Assembly (NCBI GenBank): GCA_964583095.1
Contig: CAZOVB010000068.1
Location: forward strand, 1-23,426
DNA length: 23,426 nt
Direction of reading: 5' to 3'
Source of the DNA: CAZOVB01 sp964583095
GTDB taxonomy: Bacteria > Planctomycetota > Phycisphaerae > SM23-33
Shown here: positions 14,570 to 22,678 of the stretch, one piece after another
How the letters are laid out: each line of letters begins with the position of its first letter
Numbering within the stretch: the stretch's first letter is position 1
Program-made: the position numbers and the translations under genes
The notes under the pieces: model-generated
What the model saw: only the letters and a program-made list of their open reading frames with translations
Database searches by the model: none
Told to the model about the DNA's origin: nothing

Positions 14570-16612
14570 TTAGAGCTCCTCGATGACGGCAACGCCCTTC
14601 GGGGCCAGTTCGATCGAGCCGTCGCAGTCCTCTCCTGTAATCAGGTCGGTCCCGGCACCCAGGCCTGTTACGCGCCTGGAGGTCGAGCCGTGGTTCAAAA
14701 CGAACCGCAGGGCCAGCCCGTCTTGGCGGACCCGCCGTGTAACTTCCACCCACTCGGTGTCGTCGCAGAGCGGTCTGAGATCGGCCGCCTCCAGGGCCAG
14801 CTCCACCAGGGCGGCGCGGTTTTCATCGGTAAGATACGTGCCGACATAGATGGCCGTGCCCTTGCCCACTTTGGCAAAGGAGATGGCCGGCTTGAGCTCG
14901 GGGTAGAATGGCTCGCCGGTAACCAGGGGCTTCCAGGTGGCTTCGGTCTGGGCCGTGTCCGGATCGAGTATTTCGTAGCAGCCCCCGGCCGGGAGGTTGC
15001 TGCCCCGCAACGAGACCTCGGCGGACCCGGCGGGGAACTTGCCGAATTCCACGACCTTTACCCCCAGAAGCTTGGCCAGGGGTCCCGGCGAACCGGTAGC
15101 GTGGATCTGATTCTCGCGGTTCCGCACCGCCGACCGGGCGGTTACCAACAACACGCCGCCGTTTTCCACAAAGGCGGTAAGCTTGCCGGCTGTGGCTTCG
15201 TCGATCAGCGGCAGGCTGGGCCAGATGGCCAGCTTGAGCCCCGAGAAATCGTCGGCTGCGTCGACCAGACCGCACGGCAGCTTCCTCTGCCAGAGGGTTT
15301 TGAACGCGAGTTGCGCCTGCTGCCTTGGCGAGGGCAGCTCGTTGGGCATGGTTGTGTGGCCCCAGTCGGAATCCTGGTCCCAGAGCACCGCAGCCTGGAC
15401 GTCCAGAACGCTCGATGCGACTTTCGGCCCGATCCGCTTGAGTTCATTGCCCTCCCCGGCGAACTCCTCATAGGTCCTGCGGCGTACATTGTCATGATCC
15501 ACCACCCCGTGCCAGTACATCTCAGCCCCGAACCGGGGGGTCCGCCAGCGGAAGTGCAGGATGCCGTCGGACCCGTGGGCAATCGACTGATACGCCCAGA
15601 GGCGCATGACCCCCGGGGCCAGGGCCTCGTGCATGTAGTCTCGCTGGCCCCCGGAAGAAGATTGCTGCTCGGGGACGATGTATCCCCCCGAGGCCGCACG
15701 GCACGTCTGGTTGAGGAACGCTCCGCAATCGGCCAGTGACGGATTCGTGCCGGAAAAGGCCGGGTACACGTCCACGCCCAGAAAGTCCAGCGCTTCCGAG
15801 AACGACCAGTAGTCGATGTTGCGGTAGATTCCGTTATGGAAGATGCGCCATTTTGGATTCGCCCGCCGGAGGATCTCGACCTGCTCGGCCTGGAAGCGCG
15901 TCACAGCGGCCGAGAGGAATCGGTAGTAGTCCAGCTCGTGGGCGGGGTTGGGGTAGGCAGGTCGCTTCTCCGGATGCGGCAGGGGGATTTGTTCGAAGCT
16001 GTCGAACGTCAGGGCCCAGAAATGATTGCCCCAGGCTTGGTTCAGCTCGTCGATGGTGACATACTTCTCGGCCAGAAACTCCTGGAAGCCTTCCTCGCAG
16101 GCCCGGCAACAGCACTGACTGAAATGGCAGTGAAATTCGTTGTCCGTCTGCCATGCAATGACACTGGGATTGTCTGCATAATGATTGGCCATGGCTTGGG
16201 TGATGCGTCGGCTCTCCGCGCGGTAATCCGGGCTGGTGGTACAGGCGTGCTGCCTCGAGCCGTGAACCATGGCCCGTCCGTCGGCGTCCACCCGCAGGAC
16301 ATGCGGTTTGTGGCAGGTCAGCCAGGCCGGCGGCGTGGCCGTGGGCGTGCAGAGAATCGTACGGATCCCTTCCCGCGAGAGCTTCCGGATGGTTTCGTCA
16401 AACAGGGAAAAATCGAATTGCCCGCGGGCCGGCTCCATTACATCCCAGGCAAACTCTGCCATGCGAACAACGTTCACGCCCGCCTCGGCCATCCAGGAAA
16501 CGTCGTTTTCCCGGTCCTGCTCGGACCAGTGTTCGGGATAGTACGGCGCTCCGAACCAGAGCTCATCCAGTCCGGTCGGCCGCTGATGTCGTGGGATGCT
16601 GTTTGCAGGCAT
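14570..16612 (-). CDS. Glycoside hydrolase family 42 beta-galactosidase
   Basis: This 680-residue enzyme hydrolyses terminal beta-galactosides. The TIM-barrel domain begins at FGAPYYPEHWSEQDRENDV. The acid/base Glu159 is in WQTDNEFH, and the nucleophile is likely Glu315 in IVPEQQ. A GH42-type zinc cluster is kept: Cys100 (LTCHKP) and the Cys167-x-Cys169-x2-Cys172 series, in the order known from GH42 crystal structures. The trimerisation domain (VQAAVLWDQDSDWGH onward) and a beta domain at the C-terminus complete the usual layout and length. There is no signal peptide, so it is cytoplasmic and would need an imported sugar; no transporter is adjacent. AAGGA lies nine bases before the ATG. It diverges from the exported metallophosphoesterase gene. 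Confidence 0.94.
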   Translation of the reverse strand: MPANSIPRHQRPTGLDELWFGAPYYPEHWSEQDRENDVSWMAEAGVNVVRMAEFAWDVMEPARGQFDFSLFDETIRKLSREGIRTILCTPTATPPAWLTCHKPHVLRVDADGRAMVHGSRQHACTTSPDYRAESRRITQAMANHYADNPSVIAWQTDNEFHCHFSQCCCRACEEGFQEFLAEKYVTIDELNQAWGNHFWALTFDSFEQIPLPHPEKRPAYPNPAHELDYYRFLSAAVTRFQAEQVEILRRANPKWRIFHNGIYRNIDYWSFSEALDFLGVDVYPAFSGTNPSLADCGAFLNQTCRAASGGYIVPEQQSSSGGQRDYMHEALAPGVMRLWAYQSIAHGSDGILHFRWRTPRFGAEMYWHGVVDHDNVRRRTYEEFAGEGNELKRIGPKVASSVLDVQAAVLWDQDSDWGHTTMPNELPSPRQQAQLAFKTLWQRKLPCGLVDAADDFSGLKLAIWPSLPLIDEATAGKLTAFVENGGVLLVTARSAVRNRENQIHATGSPGPLAKLLGVKVVEFGKFPAGSAEVSLRGSNLPAGGCYEILDPDTAQTEATWKPLVTGEPFYPELKPAISFAKVGKGTAIYVGTYLTDENRAALVELALEAADLRPLCDDTEWVEVTRRVRQDGLALRFVLNHGSTSRRVTGLGAGTDLITGEDCDGSIELAPKGVAVIEEL

Positions 16613-16734
16613 GATGGGTGTCCTTCTGCAATAGGGATTTGTTGAATGATACTGCGGCAGAGTCGTTTTTCCAGAAAAGCCTTACAATGAAAGATTCCAC
16701 GTGTCATCATTGTTAAGAGTAAAAAGGAGCGGAT

Positions 16735-17880
16735 ATGAAGCAAAGCTCAGGCAGGCGGTTTCGCTCGTTTCTGTTGATTCTGGTTACGGGGCTTCTGGCA
16801 GGCCCTGTCCTGGCCGAAGGGCCCAAGCCACCCCAGGGCGTTGAGGTCGTGGGGAGAGTGTTTGTGGATGTCGATGGCAATGGGGTGTTTTCCCAGGGGG
16901 ACAAACCGCTGGGCGGGGTGGGGGTGACCGATGGGATGGAGACGGCTGAGACCGACGAAAAGGGGCTTTACAAGCTCCAGGCCCGGCGGGATCCGCTGCT
17001 GGGGCCCCGCGATGAGCCTATCGTCACTGTGCGCTTCCCCGACGGGACGTGGCCGAAGCTGCACTGGTTCGTTCGCATTGACCAGAAGAAACAGCAAGAG
17101 GTCGACTTCCCGCTGGAAGTCCGGGAGGTCGCCAAACCCTTTTCCTTCGTACATGCCACCGATCCCCACGTACCCTGGGGCGGGGCCGGGCCGATGCGAA
17201 ACTTCCGCGCCCACATGGCTGCCAGAAAGGAGGCAATTCCTTTTGCGATCCTTACCGGAGATCTGGTGCACGTGGCGGACTGGAAGCCCCTGGCTGCGGC
17301 CAACCGGGACTTTCTGTCCCTTGTGGCGTTGACACGGAACTTCCCCGTGCCGCTTTTCGCCGTTCCGGGCAACCACGATCTGGCCTCGGTCGGCATAGGC
17401 CGACCTCCAGTCAACCACCCCTTGTACGGCTATGGGCTCTACCACAAGCACGTGGGGCCTCTGCGGTGGTCTTTCGACTATGGCGGGGTGCACATCGTGG
17501 GGCTGGACTGCATGAGCCGCAATCCAAAGGACCCGAACCGCTTTGGTCAGCGACAGCCCGATCACGCAATCAAGTGGCTCGAGGACGACCTTGCCCGCGT
17601 GAAAAAAGGCACGCCGATTCTCCTGTTCACCCATTTTCCGTTTCGTCCCCTGGCCCTGGCAAGAATCTGCGTGAAGTACGATGTTACGGCCATCTACGCA
17701 GGCCACACGCATTCCGTGGGGCAGTACAATCTGGGGCCCCTGCGGGCGCGCCTGAGCGGGTCGCTGACGCGGATCCACCACGGCAAAGAGACTCCCGGCT
17801 ACCGCGTGATTACCGTAAAGGGCGACGGGGTCACCAGCAGATTCGTGGAGTTCAATCCCAAGGCCAGGGGCGGCAAGTAG
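16735..17880 (+). CDS. Exported calcineurin-like phosphoesterase with N-terminal Ig-like domain
   Basis: This 381-residue protein has a Sec signal peptide (about residues 1-27, ending VLAEG). A short beta-sandwich domain of the SdrD-B/metallophosphoesterase N-terminal type follows (about 33-120): VFVDVDGNGVFSQGDKPLGGV, with a calcium-loop-like DVDGNG, then T..T.DEKGLYKL. The phosphoesterase domain (about 135-375) carries VHATDPHVPWGG, LTGDLVHVADW, VPGNHDL, LFTHFPF and AGHTHSVGQ as metal ligands. It probably acts in the periplasm or on the surface; the substrate is unknown. AAGGAG lies six bases before the ATG. The divergent 122-bp gap to the galactosidase contains a TACAAT (16683-16688) as a possible -10 box. 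It converges with the cytochrome gene, only 15 bp apart. Confidence 0.9.
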   Translation: MKQSSGRRFRSFLLILVTGLLAGPVLAEGPKPPQGVEVVGRVFVDVDGNGVFSQGDKPLGGVGVTDGMETAETDEKGLYKLQARRDPLLGPRDEPIVTVRFPDGTWPKLHWFVRIDQKKQQEVDFPLEVREVAKPFSFVHATDPHVPWGGAGPMRNFRAHMAARKEAIPFAILTGDLVHVADWKPLAAANRDFLSLVALTRNFPVPLFAVPGNHDLASVGIGRPPVNHPLYGYGLYHKHVGPLRWSFDYGGVHIVGLDCMSRNPKDPNRFGQRQPDHAIKWLEDDLARVKKGTPILLFTHFPFRPLALARICVKYDVTAIYAGHTHSVGQYNLGPLRARLSGSLTRIHHGKETPGYRVITVKGDGVTSRFVEFNPKARGGK

Positions 17881-17895
17881 GGCTGGGCGGGTGGC

Positions 17896-18651
17896 TCAGA
17901 TGTAGATCCAGATCCAGTGCAGCAAGGCCAGGGCCAGTCCGGCGATTGCAAAGCCGAAATGCACCGGGCGGAACATTCTTCCCAGCAGGCGTCGCAGGTA
18001 TCCCGTGCCCAGCCCGACAGCCGGCAGGACCGATGCGGCGATTCCGAACCAGAGCCAGAGCACCGGCGGAGCCCCGTACTCGGCCAGGTCGATCAGGGCA
18101 TGGCCCGCGATGAGCACCAGAAGCGCAGCGCCCAAGGACGTATGAACCCACTTGAAGCTCCGGGCCAAGGGCTTTCGGGCCAGCCCGGTCAACGCCAGGG
18201 CCACCAGCGAGGCCACCGCTGCGTACCCCAGCCAACGCCCGAAGGTCAGCCAGCCGGCTGAGGGGTTCCACAGACGCGCCTCGGCAATCTGTCGCGTCCG
18301 GGCAAGCCGCTCCTGCCGGGCAGGGTCTTCGGGTTGCTCGGCGCCCCCGGCCAGGTCCGCTTGTGTCGTCTCGGCCGGGGCCGGCTCTTCAGGTTCCGTT
18401 TCTTCCTCGGACTGGGTTCCAGTAAGAAAGCCGATAATCAGCTCGGCCTCCTCGTCGGAGAAATGGTCGTAGGACTGCATGCGGTAGACGGTCAGTTCCC
18501 AGGATTTGTAAGAGCGCTCAGGCCCATCGTCGCGCCAGTCGCCGTGACAGCGCAGGCAGATGTCGTAATAGAGTTCCTCCCCTCGATTGGCCCCGGCGCT
18601 GGGGCTCAGCAGAAGCAGGCCAAGGAGACTCAGTGCGGCGATTCGCTGCAT
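17896..18651 (-). CDS. c-type cytochrome fused to four-helix, probable di-heme b membrane domain
   Basis: This 251-residue protein begins with a signal peptide (about 1-21). A single-heme cytochrome c-like domain follows, with CLRCH (Cys32, Cys35, His36), Met58 as a possible axial ligand and a final helix FSDEEAELIIGFL. An acidic Glu/Pro linker (about 81-110) leads to four membrane helices (about 136-158, 166-190, 195-218 and 227-250). Helix two carries His170 and His184 and helix four His231 and His245; both pairs are H-x13-H, the spacing that binds two stacked b hemes in cytochrome b and NOX/ferric reductase proteins. I infer an electron conduit between membrane and periplasmic face. I do not recognise a named family. 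A GGAAGGA lies ten bases before the ATG. It diverges from the Gfo/Idh gene. Confidence 0.78.
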   Translation of the reverse strand: MQRIAALSLLGLLLLSPSAGANRGEELYYDICLRCHGDWRDDGPERSYKSWELTVYRMQSYDHFSDEEAELIIGFLTGTQSEEETEPEEPAPAETTQADLAGGAEQPEDPARQERLARTRQIAEARLWNPSAGWLTFGRWLGYAAVASLVALALTGLARKPLARSFKWVHTSLGAALLVLIAGHALIDLAEYGAPPVLWLWFGIAASVLPAVGLGTGYLRRLLGRMFRPVHFGFAIAGLALALLHWIWIYI

Positions 18652-18833
18652 TTTGGCGGATTCCTTCCGGATTCACAGGGCCTGATCGCGGAACCACCAT
18701 GATACAGGAAAATGCCAGGTCAGGAAGCGAATCTTTCGCGTCCGATGCCTTGCCCGACGCGCCAAGGGCGTCTATCATGCTTCACGAGAAGAGTTTCCAA
18801 CCCGTGACGAAAGGCAGCAAAGGAGACCCGGCA

Positions 18834-20021
18834 ATGGCCAGGAAGAAAAAGCAGATCAACATCGCCCACCTCGGGCAGGGCTTTATGGGACGCACGCATT
18901 CCAATGGCTGGTCGCAGGTCCGGAAGTTCTTCGATCCCCCGGCCATGCCCGTATTGCACACCCTCGTCGCTCGCAGCGACCCCAGCGCCTTTGCCGAACA
19001 ATGGGACTGGAGCTCCTCCAGCCAGGACTGGAAGTCCGTCGTGGAATCCGAGGAGATCGACCTGGTGGACATCTCCACCCCGAATTTCCTCCACGCCGAG
19101 CCGGCCATCGCCGCCCTTCAGGCCGGCAAACACGTGGCCTGCGAGAAACCCCTGGCCGGCACACTTGAGGATGCCCGGAAGATGGTCCAGGCCGCCAAAA
19201 AGGCCCAGGGACAGACCTTCGTCTGGTATAACTACCGGCGCGTCCCGGCCGTGGCCTATGCGCACAAACTCGTCCAGGCCGGCAAGATCGGCGACATCCG
19301 GCACGTCCGGGCCTACTACCTCCAGGACTGGGCCGATGAGTCCGTGCCCCTTGCCTGGCGATTCCAGAAGGACAAAGCCGGTTCCGGCGCCCATGGAGAC
19401 CTCAACGCCCATATCGTCGACATGACCCGCTTTGTCACCGGCCAGGAGATTACCGAAATCTCCGGTGCCATCGCCGAGACCTTCATCAAGCAGCGCGACG
19501 TGATGGAAGGCAGTGCAGCAGGGGGCATTGCCGCCGGGCTCAAGAAGGGCTCCAGGAAGGGCAAGGTCACCGTCGATGACACCGTGCTGTTCCTGGCCCG
19601 TTTTTCCGGCGGGGCAGTGGCCTGTTTCGAGGCCGCCCGCCAGGCCACCGGCAACCAGAACAAGAACGGTTTCGAGATCAACGGCACGAAGGGCTCGTTG
19701 ATCTTCAACTTCGAGCGGATGAACGAACTGCAGTATTACGATGCCACCAAGCCCCGCGGCGTGCAGGGCTGGACGAACATCATCTGCACCCATGCCGGCG
19801 ATCACCCGTACGTGGATGCCTGGTGGCCTGACGCTCACCTGATCGGCTATGAGCATGGCTTTGTGAACATGGCCTATGACATTCTGCGCGTCCTGGCCGG
19901 AAAGAAGCCCGTGGTCCCGCTGCCGGACTTCGAGGACTCCTACCAGACGCAGCGCGTGCTGGAAGCAGCTTTGCTCTCGGCCCGGAACAGGCAGGCCGTC
20001 AAGCTCTCGGATGTGAAATAG
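18834..20021 (+). CDS. Gfo/Idh/MocA family oxidoreductase
   Basis: This 395-residue NAD(P)-dependent dehydrogenase has the N-terminal Rossmann fold with a variant glycine loop, AHLGQGFMGRTHSNG, and then STPNFLHAEPAIAALQAGKHVACEKPLAGT carrying the EKP lysine. The C-terminal alpha/beta domain includes GSGAHGDLNAHIVDM with the likely catalytic His. Substrates of the family are sugars, inositols and their derivatives; this member cannot be assigned. The ATG at 18834 has AAGGAG nine bases upstream and gives the expected N-terminal strand (INIAHLG); the frame is open further upstream to 18633, but that part overlaps the divergent cytochrome start and lacks family features. No signal peptide or Tat motif, so it is cytoplasmic. 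Confidence 0.93.
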   Translation: MARKKKQINIAHLGQGFMGRTHSNGWSQVRKFFDPPAMPVLHTLVARSDPSAFAEQWDWSSSSQDWKSVVESEEIDLVDISTPNFLHAEPAIAALQAGKHVACEKPLAGTLEDARKMVQAAKKAQGQTFVWYNYRRVPAVAYAHKLVQAGKIGDIRHVRAYYLQDWADESVPLAWRFQKDKAGSGAHGDLNAHIVDMTRFVTGQEITEISGAIAETFIKQRDVMEGSAAGGIAAGLKKGSRKGKVTVDDTVLFLARFSGGAVACFEAARQATGNQNKNGFEINGTKGSLIFNFERMNELQYYDATKPRGVQGWTNIICTHAGDHPYVDAWWPDAHLIGYEHGFVNMAYDILRVLAGKKPVVPLPDFEDSYQTQRVLEAALLSARNRQAVKLSDVK

Positions 20022-20130
20022 CCAAGCGGCCTGGCTGCATTCAGCACGGATTCCAGCAATAGTGATCCTTCCGCCCCGACTGGAGGGACAGGTCGAGGGC
20101 CCGTTGGTCCGCCTGATCGGTCCGGATGGC

Positions 20131-20160
20131 TTGTGCCCCCTTGCCTGAAGATGCTAGAAT
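20131..20160 (+). promoter_or_regulatory. Putative extended -10 promoter of the NfeD-FloA operon
   Basis: TTGTGC (20131-20136), an 18-bp spacer and TAGAAT (20155-20160) preceded by TGC, an extended -10 element. It lies 55 bp upstream of the long NfeD start, in a 194-bp gap. Confidence 0.5.
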
Positions 20161-20215
20161 GGCCTCGGGGCAGACAAGGCCGGTCGGATTGAGACGGGGT
20201 TTTGAGAAAGGCAAT

Positions 20216-21934
20216 ATGCCCATGGGCACAAGGAATGACGCACGATGGATGCTTCTGCTGGTGCTGGGGTTCTGCGCACCTTTGGCCCTGTCTCAGGAAG
20301 AACCCGAGACGAGCTCGGAACCGGGTCAGGCCGCGCCCTCGCCCGAAGATTCCTCCCAGGGGGAGGATGAGTCCCGGGAGCTTCGAGCCCGCTGGCCCGA
20401 GGCCCCGGCCGATGCCCGCTTCACCGAGGAAGGATGGTTTGCGCCTCGCGAGCGTCTGGCCCCGCTGCCGGAGGTGCCCGAGACCGTCACCAAGGCGTTT
20501 GTGATCCCGATCTACGGGGTGATCGATGGGAATCTCTACGATGCGGTGCGTCGCAAGTCTCTCAAGGCCAGGGCGGCCGGGGCGGAGTTGATCGTCCTGG
20601 AATTCGACACCCCCGGCGGACTGGTTTCGAAGATGGATGAGATCTCCCTTCTGCTGACCGAAGACCTCTCGGATGTCCGCACAGTCGCCCTGGTCAAGCA
20701 GGAAGCCATCAGCGCCGGGGCCGTTATCGCCATGAGTTGCGATGAGATCTACATGCAGCCGGGGACGGAGATGGGCGATGCCATGCCCATCATGATGGCC
20801 CCGGGCGGTGGGGTGCAGCCCCTGCCGGCTGCCGAGCGTGAGAAGACCGAGACCTACCTTCGCACGAAGGTCCGCAGTCTGGCTGAGTTGCACGGCTACG
20901 ACCCGAACATGGCCCAGTCGATGGTGACGCTGAAAGAAGAAGTCTGGCTGATCCGCCACAAGGACACGGGGAAGTTGGAGTTTCTACGTCCCGGCGAACT
21001 GCAGACCCGCGCCGATCGCGAGGGAGTGCCCACGCTGGAGCAAGAGCTCGAAAAGGAGGGCAAGGAATTCCTGCGGATCGTCGACCGCGACGATCAGTTG
21101 CTGACGATGACTGCCACCGAAGCCCGCCGTTACGGATTCTGCAAGGAAATCATTCCCGGGCGCGACGCCCTGGCCGAGGAATTCAACGTCCAGGGGCCGA
21201 TGGTTTTCATGGAAGATACGACCGAGGAGAAGCTGGCGGCCTTTCTGACTTCGCCTGCGATTACCGGGCTGCTGGTGCTCATTGGTATTGGTGCGATTTA
21301 CGTGGAATTCAACACGCCCGGGCTGGGTATACCCGCCGCGGTGGCCCTGGCGGCTTTTTCGGTGCTGATCGGCAGCCACTTCATGCTGGGCCTGGCCCTG
21401 TGGTGGGAGGTCCTGCTGTTCGTGGTGGGAATCATCCTGATCGGCCTGGAGATCTTCGTGATCCCCGGCTTCGGTATCGCTGGAATCAGCGGAATCACCC
21501 TCTGTGTGATGTCGCTGCTGGCGATGATGATTCCCAACGCCCCGCTGGAGTTCCCCTGGCCTCGGACGACGATGATGTGGACATACTTCCGGCGAGGGGG
21601 GATTTCCCTGACGATCGGCTTTCTGGGTTCGGTTACCCTGGTCGTGCTGCTCAGCCGGATCCTGCCCAAGTCGCCGCTGGCCAACAAGCTGTTCCTGGGC
21701 CCGGCCAAGGGGGCCGATACGCCCCCCTCGACGGATGAGCATCCGATTCGCCGCATCGAGCTTGGCCAATCGGGCGTGGCCGCCACCACGTGTCGGCCGG
21801 TAGGCCAGGTTCGAATCGACGGCATGCTGCTCGACGCCGTGGCGGACGGGACCATGATTCCCCGCGGAGCCAAAGTTCGGGTTCTGCGCAAGGACGGCAA
21901 CCGTCTGCTGGTCGAAGAGGACACAGAGGCATGA
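20216..21934 (+). CDS. NfeD-type membrane-bound serine protease (long form)
   Basis: This 572-residue protein has a signal sequence (about 1-28), an acidic Ser/Glu-rich stretch, then a ClpP-class protease domain (about 75-320). That domain includes FVIPIYGVIDG, VLEFDTPGG and VALVKQEAISAGAVIAM, with the nucleophile Ser in the AISAGA motif near residue 165; the partner Lys is probably in the EKTETYLRTKVRSLAELHG helix. Four or five membrane helices follow (about 345-475), including the PGLGIPA and PGFGIAGISG turns typical of NfeD. The protein ends in an OB-fold NfeD domain (about 505-572). NfeD proteases partner with stomatin/flotillin-type proteins, which fits floA downstream. I chose the ATG at 20216, preceded by GAGAAAGG; an ATG two codons on is equally possible. 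Confidence 0.92.
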   Translation: MPMGTRNDARWMLLLVLGFCAPLALSQEEPETSSEPGQAAPSPEDSSQGEDESRELRARWPEAPADARFTEEGWFAPRERLAPLPEVPETVTKAFVIPIYGVIDGNLYDAVRRKSLKARAAGAELIVLEFDTPGGLVSKMDEISLLLTEDLSDVRTVALVKQEAISAGAVIAMSCDEIYMQPGTEMGDAMPIMMAPGGGVQPLPAAEREKTETYLRTKVRSLAELHGYDPNMAQSMVTLKEEVWLIRHKDTGKLEFLRPGELQTRADREGVPTLEQELEKEGKEFLRIVDRDDQLLTMTATEARRYGFCKEIIPGRDALAEEFNVQGPMVFMEDTTEEKLAAFLTSPAITGLLVLIGIGAIYVEFNTPGLGIPAAVALAAFSVLIGSHFMLGLALWWEVLLFVVGIILIGLEIFVIPGFGIAGISGITLCVMSLLAMMIPNAPLEFPWPRTTMMWTYFRRGGISLTIGFLGSVTLVVLLSRILPKSPLANKLFLGPAKGADTPPSTDEHPIRRIELGQSGVAATTCRPVGQVRIDGMLLDAVADGTMIPRGAKVRVLRKDGNRLLVEEDTEA

Positions 21935-21964
21935 AGTGTTTTGCCTGTAATGCGATTGCAAGAC

Positions 21965-21992
21965 TGGACGCCGCCGAGCCAGGGCGTATAAT
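21965..21992 (+). promoter_or_regulatory. Putative internal promoter upstream of short NfeD
   Basis: A perfect TATAAT (21987-21992) with TGGACG (21965-21970, four of six matches to TTGACA) at a 16-bp spacer. It lies in the 124-bp gap between the two NfeD genes, about 67 bp before the start used here. Confidence 0.5.
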
Positions 21993-22001
21993 CAATTCGG
22001 A

Positions 22002-22018
22002 CCGCTCAGGCCGAGCGG
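22002..22018 (+). repeat. Leader hairpin upstream of short NfeD
   Basis: CCGCTC-AGGCC-GAGCGG forms a perfect 6-bp stem with a 5-base loop just after the TATAAT at 21987. It would lie at or near the 5' end of a transcript from that promoter. No T-run follows, so it is not a typical terminator. Confidence 0.4.
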
Positions 22019-22058
22019 CCGAAGCTTTGACCCTTCGAACCTGTGGCGGAAACCAGAT

Positions 22059-22616
22059 TTGAGTACCGTGCTGTTCATCGCTGCTCTGATTCTCCTGGCC
22101 CTGGCCTGCTTCACGATGGAAGTCGTCACGCCTTCCTTCGGAGTTTTGACAGTGGCAGGCGTGGGCGTGCTGGTCTGGGCCATCGTGGAGTGCTTCGCGG
22201 TTTCCAGCGTGTTGGGGTGGATCATGATTCCGGTTTTGATCGTGATCTCGGCCTCCTACATGGTTGTTCTGGTCAAGTTTCTGCCCAACTCGAAGATCGC
22301 CGGGCTTCTGGTCCTGGCCGAGACCAAACGCGAAGTCGGCGACGCCTCGCCGCGTGGCCAAAAGTTGCACGAACTGGTCGGCAAGACGGGCCAGGCGGTT
22401 ACGCCGCTGCGTCCGGCAGGGACGATCCGGGTGGACAGAATCCGCTATGACGCCGTGGCTGAAAGCGGCATGATAGCTTCAGGAAGTGCGATCAAGGTTC
22501 TCCGGGCCCGGGGCTCGGACGTGGTGGTTGCCAAGATCGATCAGCCCATCGAGCCCGAGCCTCAGCGAGGCCGACAGGAAATCCAGGCTCCCGAGGAAAC
22601 CAGCGAAAACGCATAA
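22059..22616 (+). CDS. NfeD-like membrane protein (short form)
   Basis: This 185-residue protein has two or three membrane helices in the first 75 residues, including LACFTMEVVTPSFGVLTVAGV, which matches the P.FG...G turn of NfeD proteins. A C-terminal OB-fold NfeD domain follows (about 105-165): LVGKTGQAVTPLRPAGTIRVD...YDAVAESGMIASGSAIKVLRARGSDVVV. It has no protease domain, so it is the short, scaffold-type form found next to floA in other bacteria. The tail is Glu/Gln-rich. The start is uncertain: no ATG fits, so I use the TTG at 22059 with a weak GGCGGAA upstream; the GTG at 22068 is an alternative. It is 124 bp after the long NfeD and 62 bp before floA. Confidence 0.87.
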   Translation: MSTVLFIAALILLALACFTMEVVTPSFGVLTVAGVGVLVWAIVECFAVSSVLGWIMIPVLIVISASYMVVLVKFLPNSKIAGLLVLAETKREVGDASPRGQKLHELVGKTGQAVTPLRPAGTIRVDRIRYDAVAESGMIASGSAIKVLRARGSDVVVAKIDQPIEPEPQRGRQEIQAPEETSENA

Positions 22617-22646
22617 GAAAACCGGGCGGAGCATCGCCGGAAAACG

Positions 22647-22664
22647 CTATAGACAGGACTATAG
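22647..22664 (+). repeat. Paired CTATAG palindromes before floA
   Basis: Two copies of the self-complementary CTATAG (22647-22652 and 22659-22664) flank ACAGGA. They can pair as a 6-bp stem with a 6-base loop, just upstream of the AGGAAG ribosome site of floA. This is the only AT-rich patch in the area. Confidence 0.45.
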
Positions 22665-22678
22665 GAAAGGAAGACAGG

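Noticed and set aside
16747..17781. A 344-codon minus-strand open frame
   Set aside because: It is antisense to the exported phosphoesterase, whose signal peptide and metal motifs are clear.
18720..19856. A 378-codon minus-strand open frame
   Set aside because: It is the antisense shadow of the Gfo/Idh/MocA gene and is glycine- and leucine-rich without motifs.
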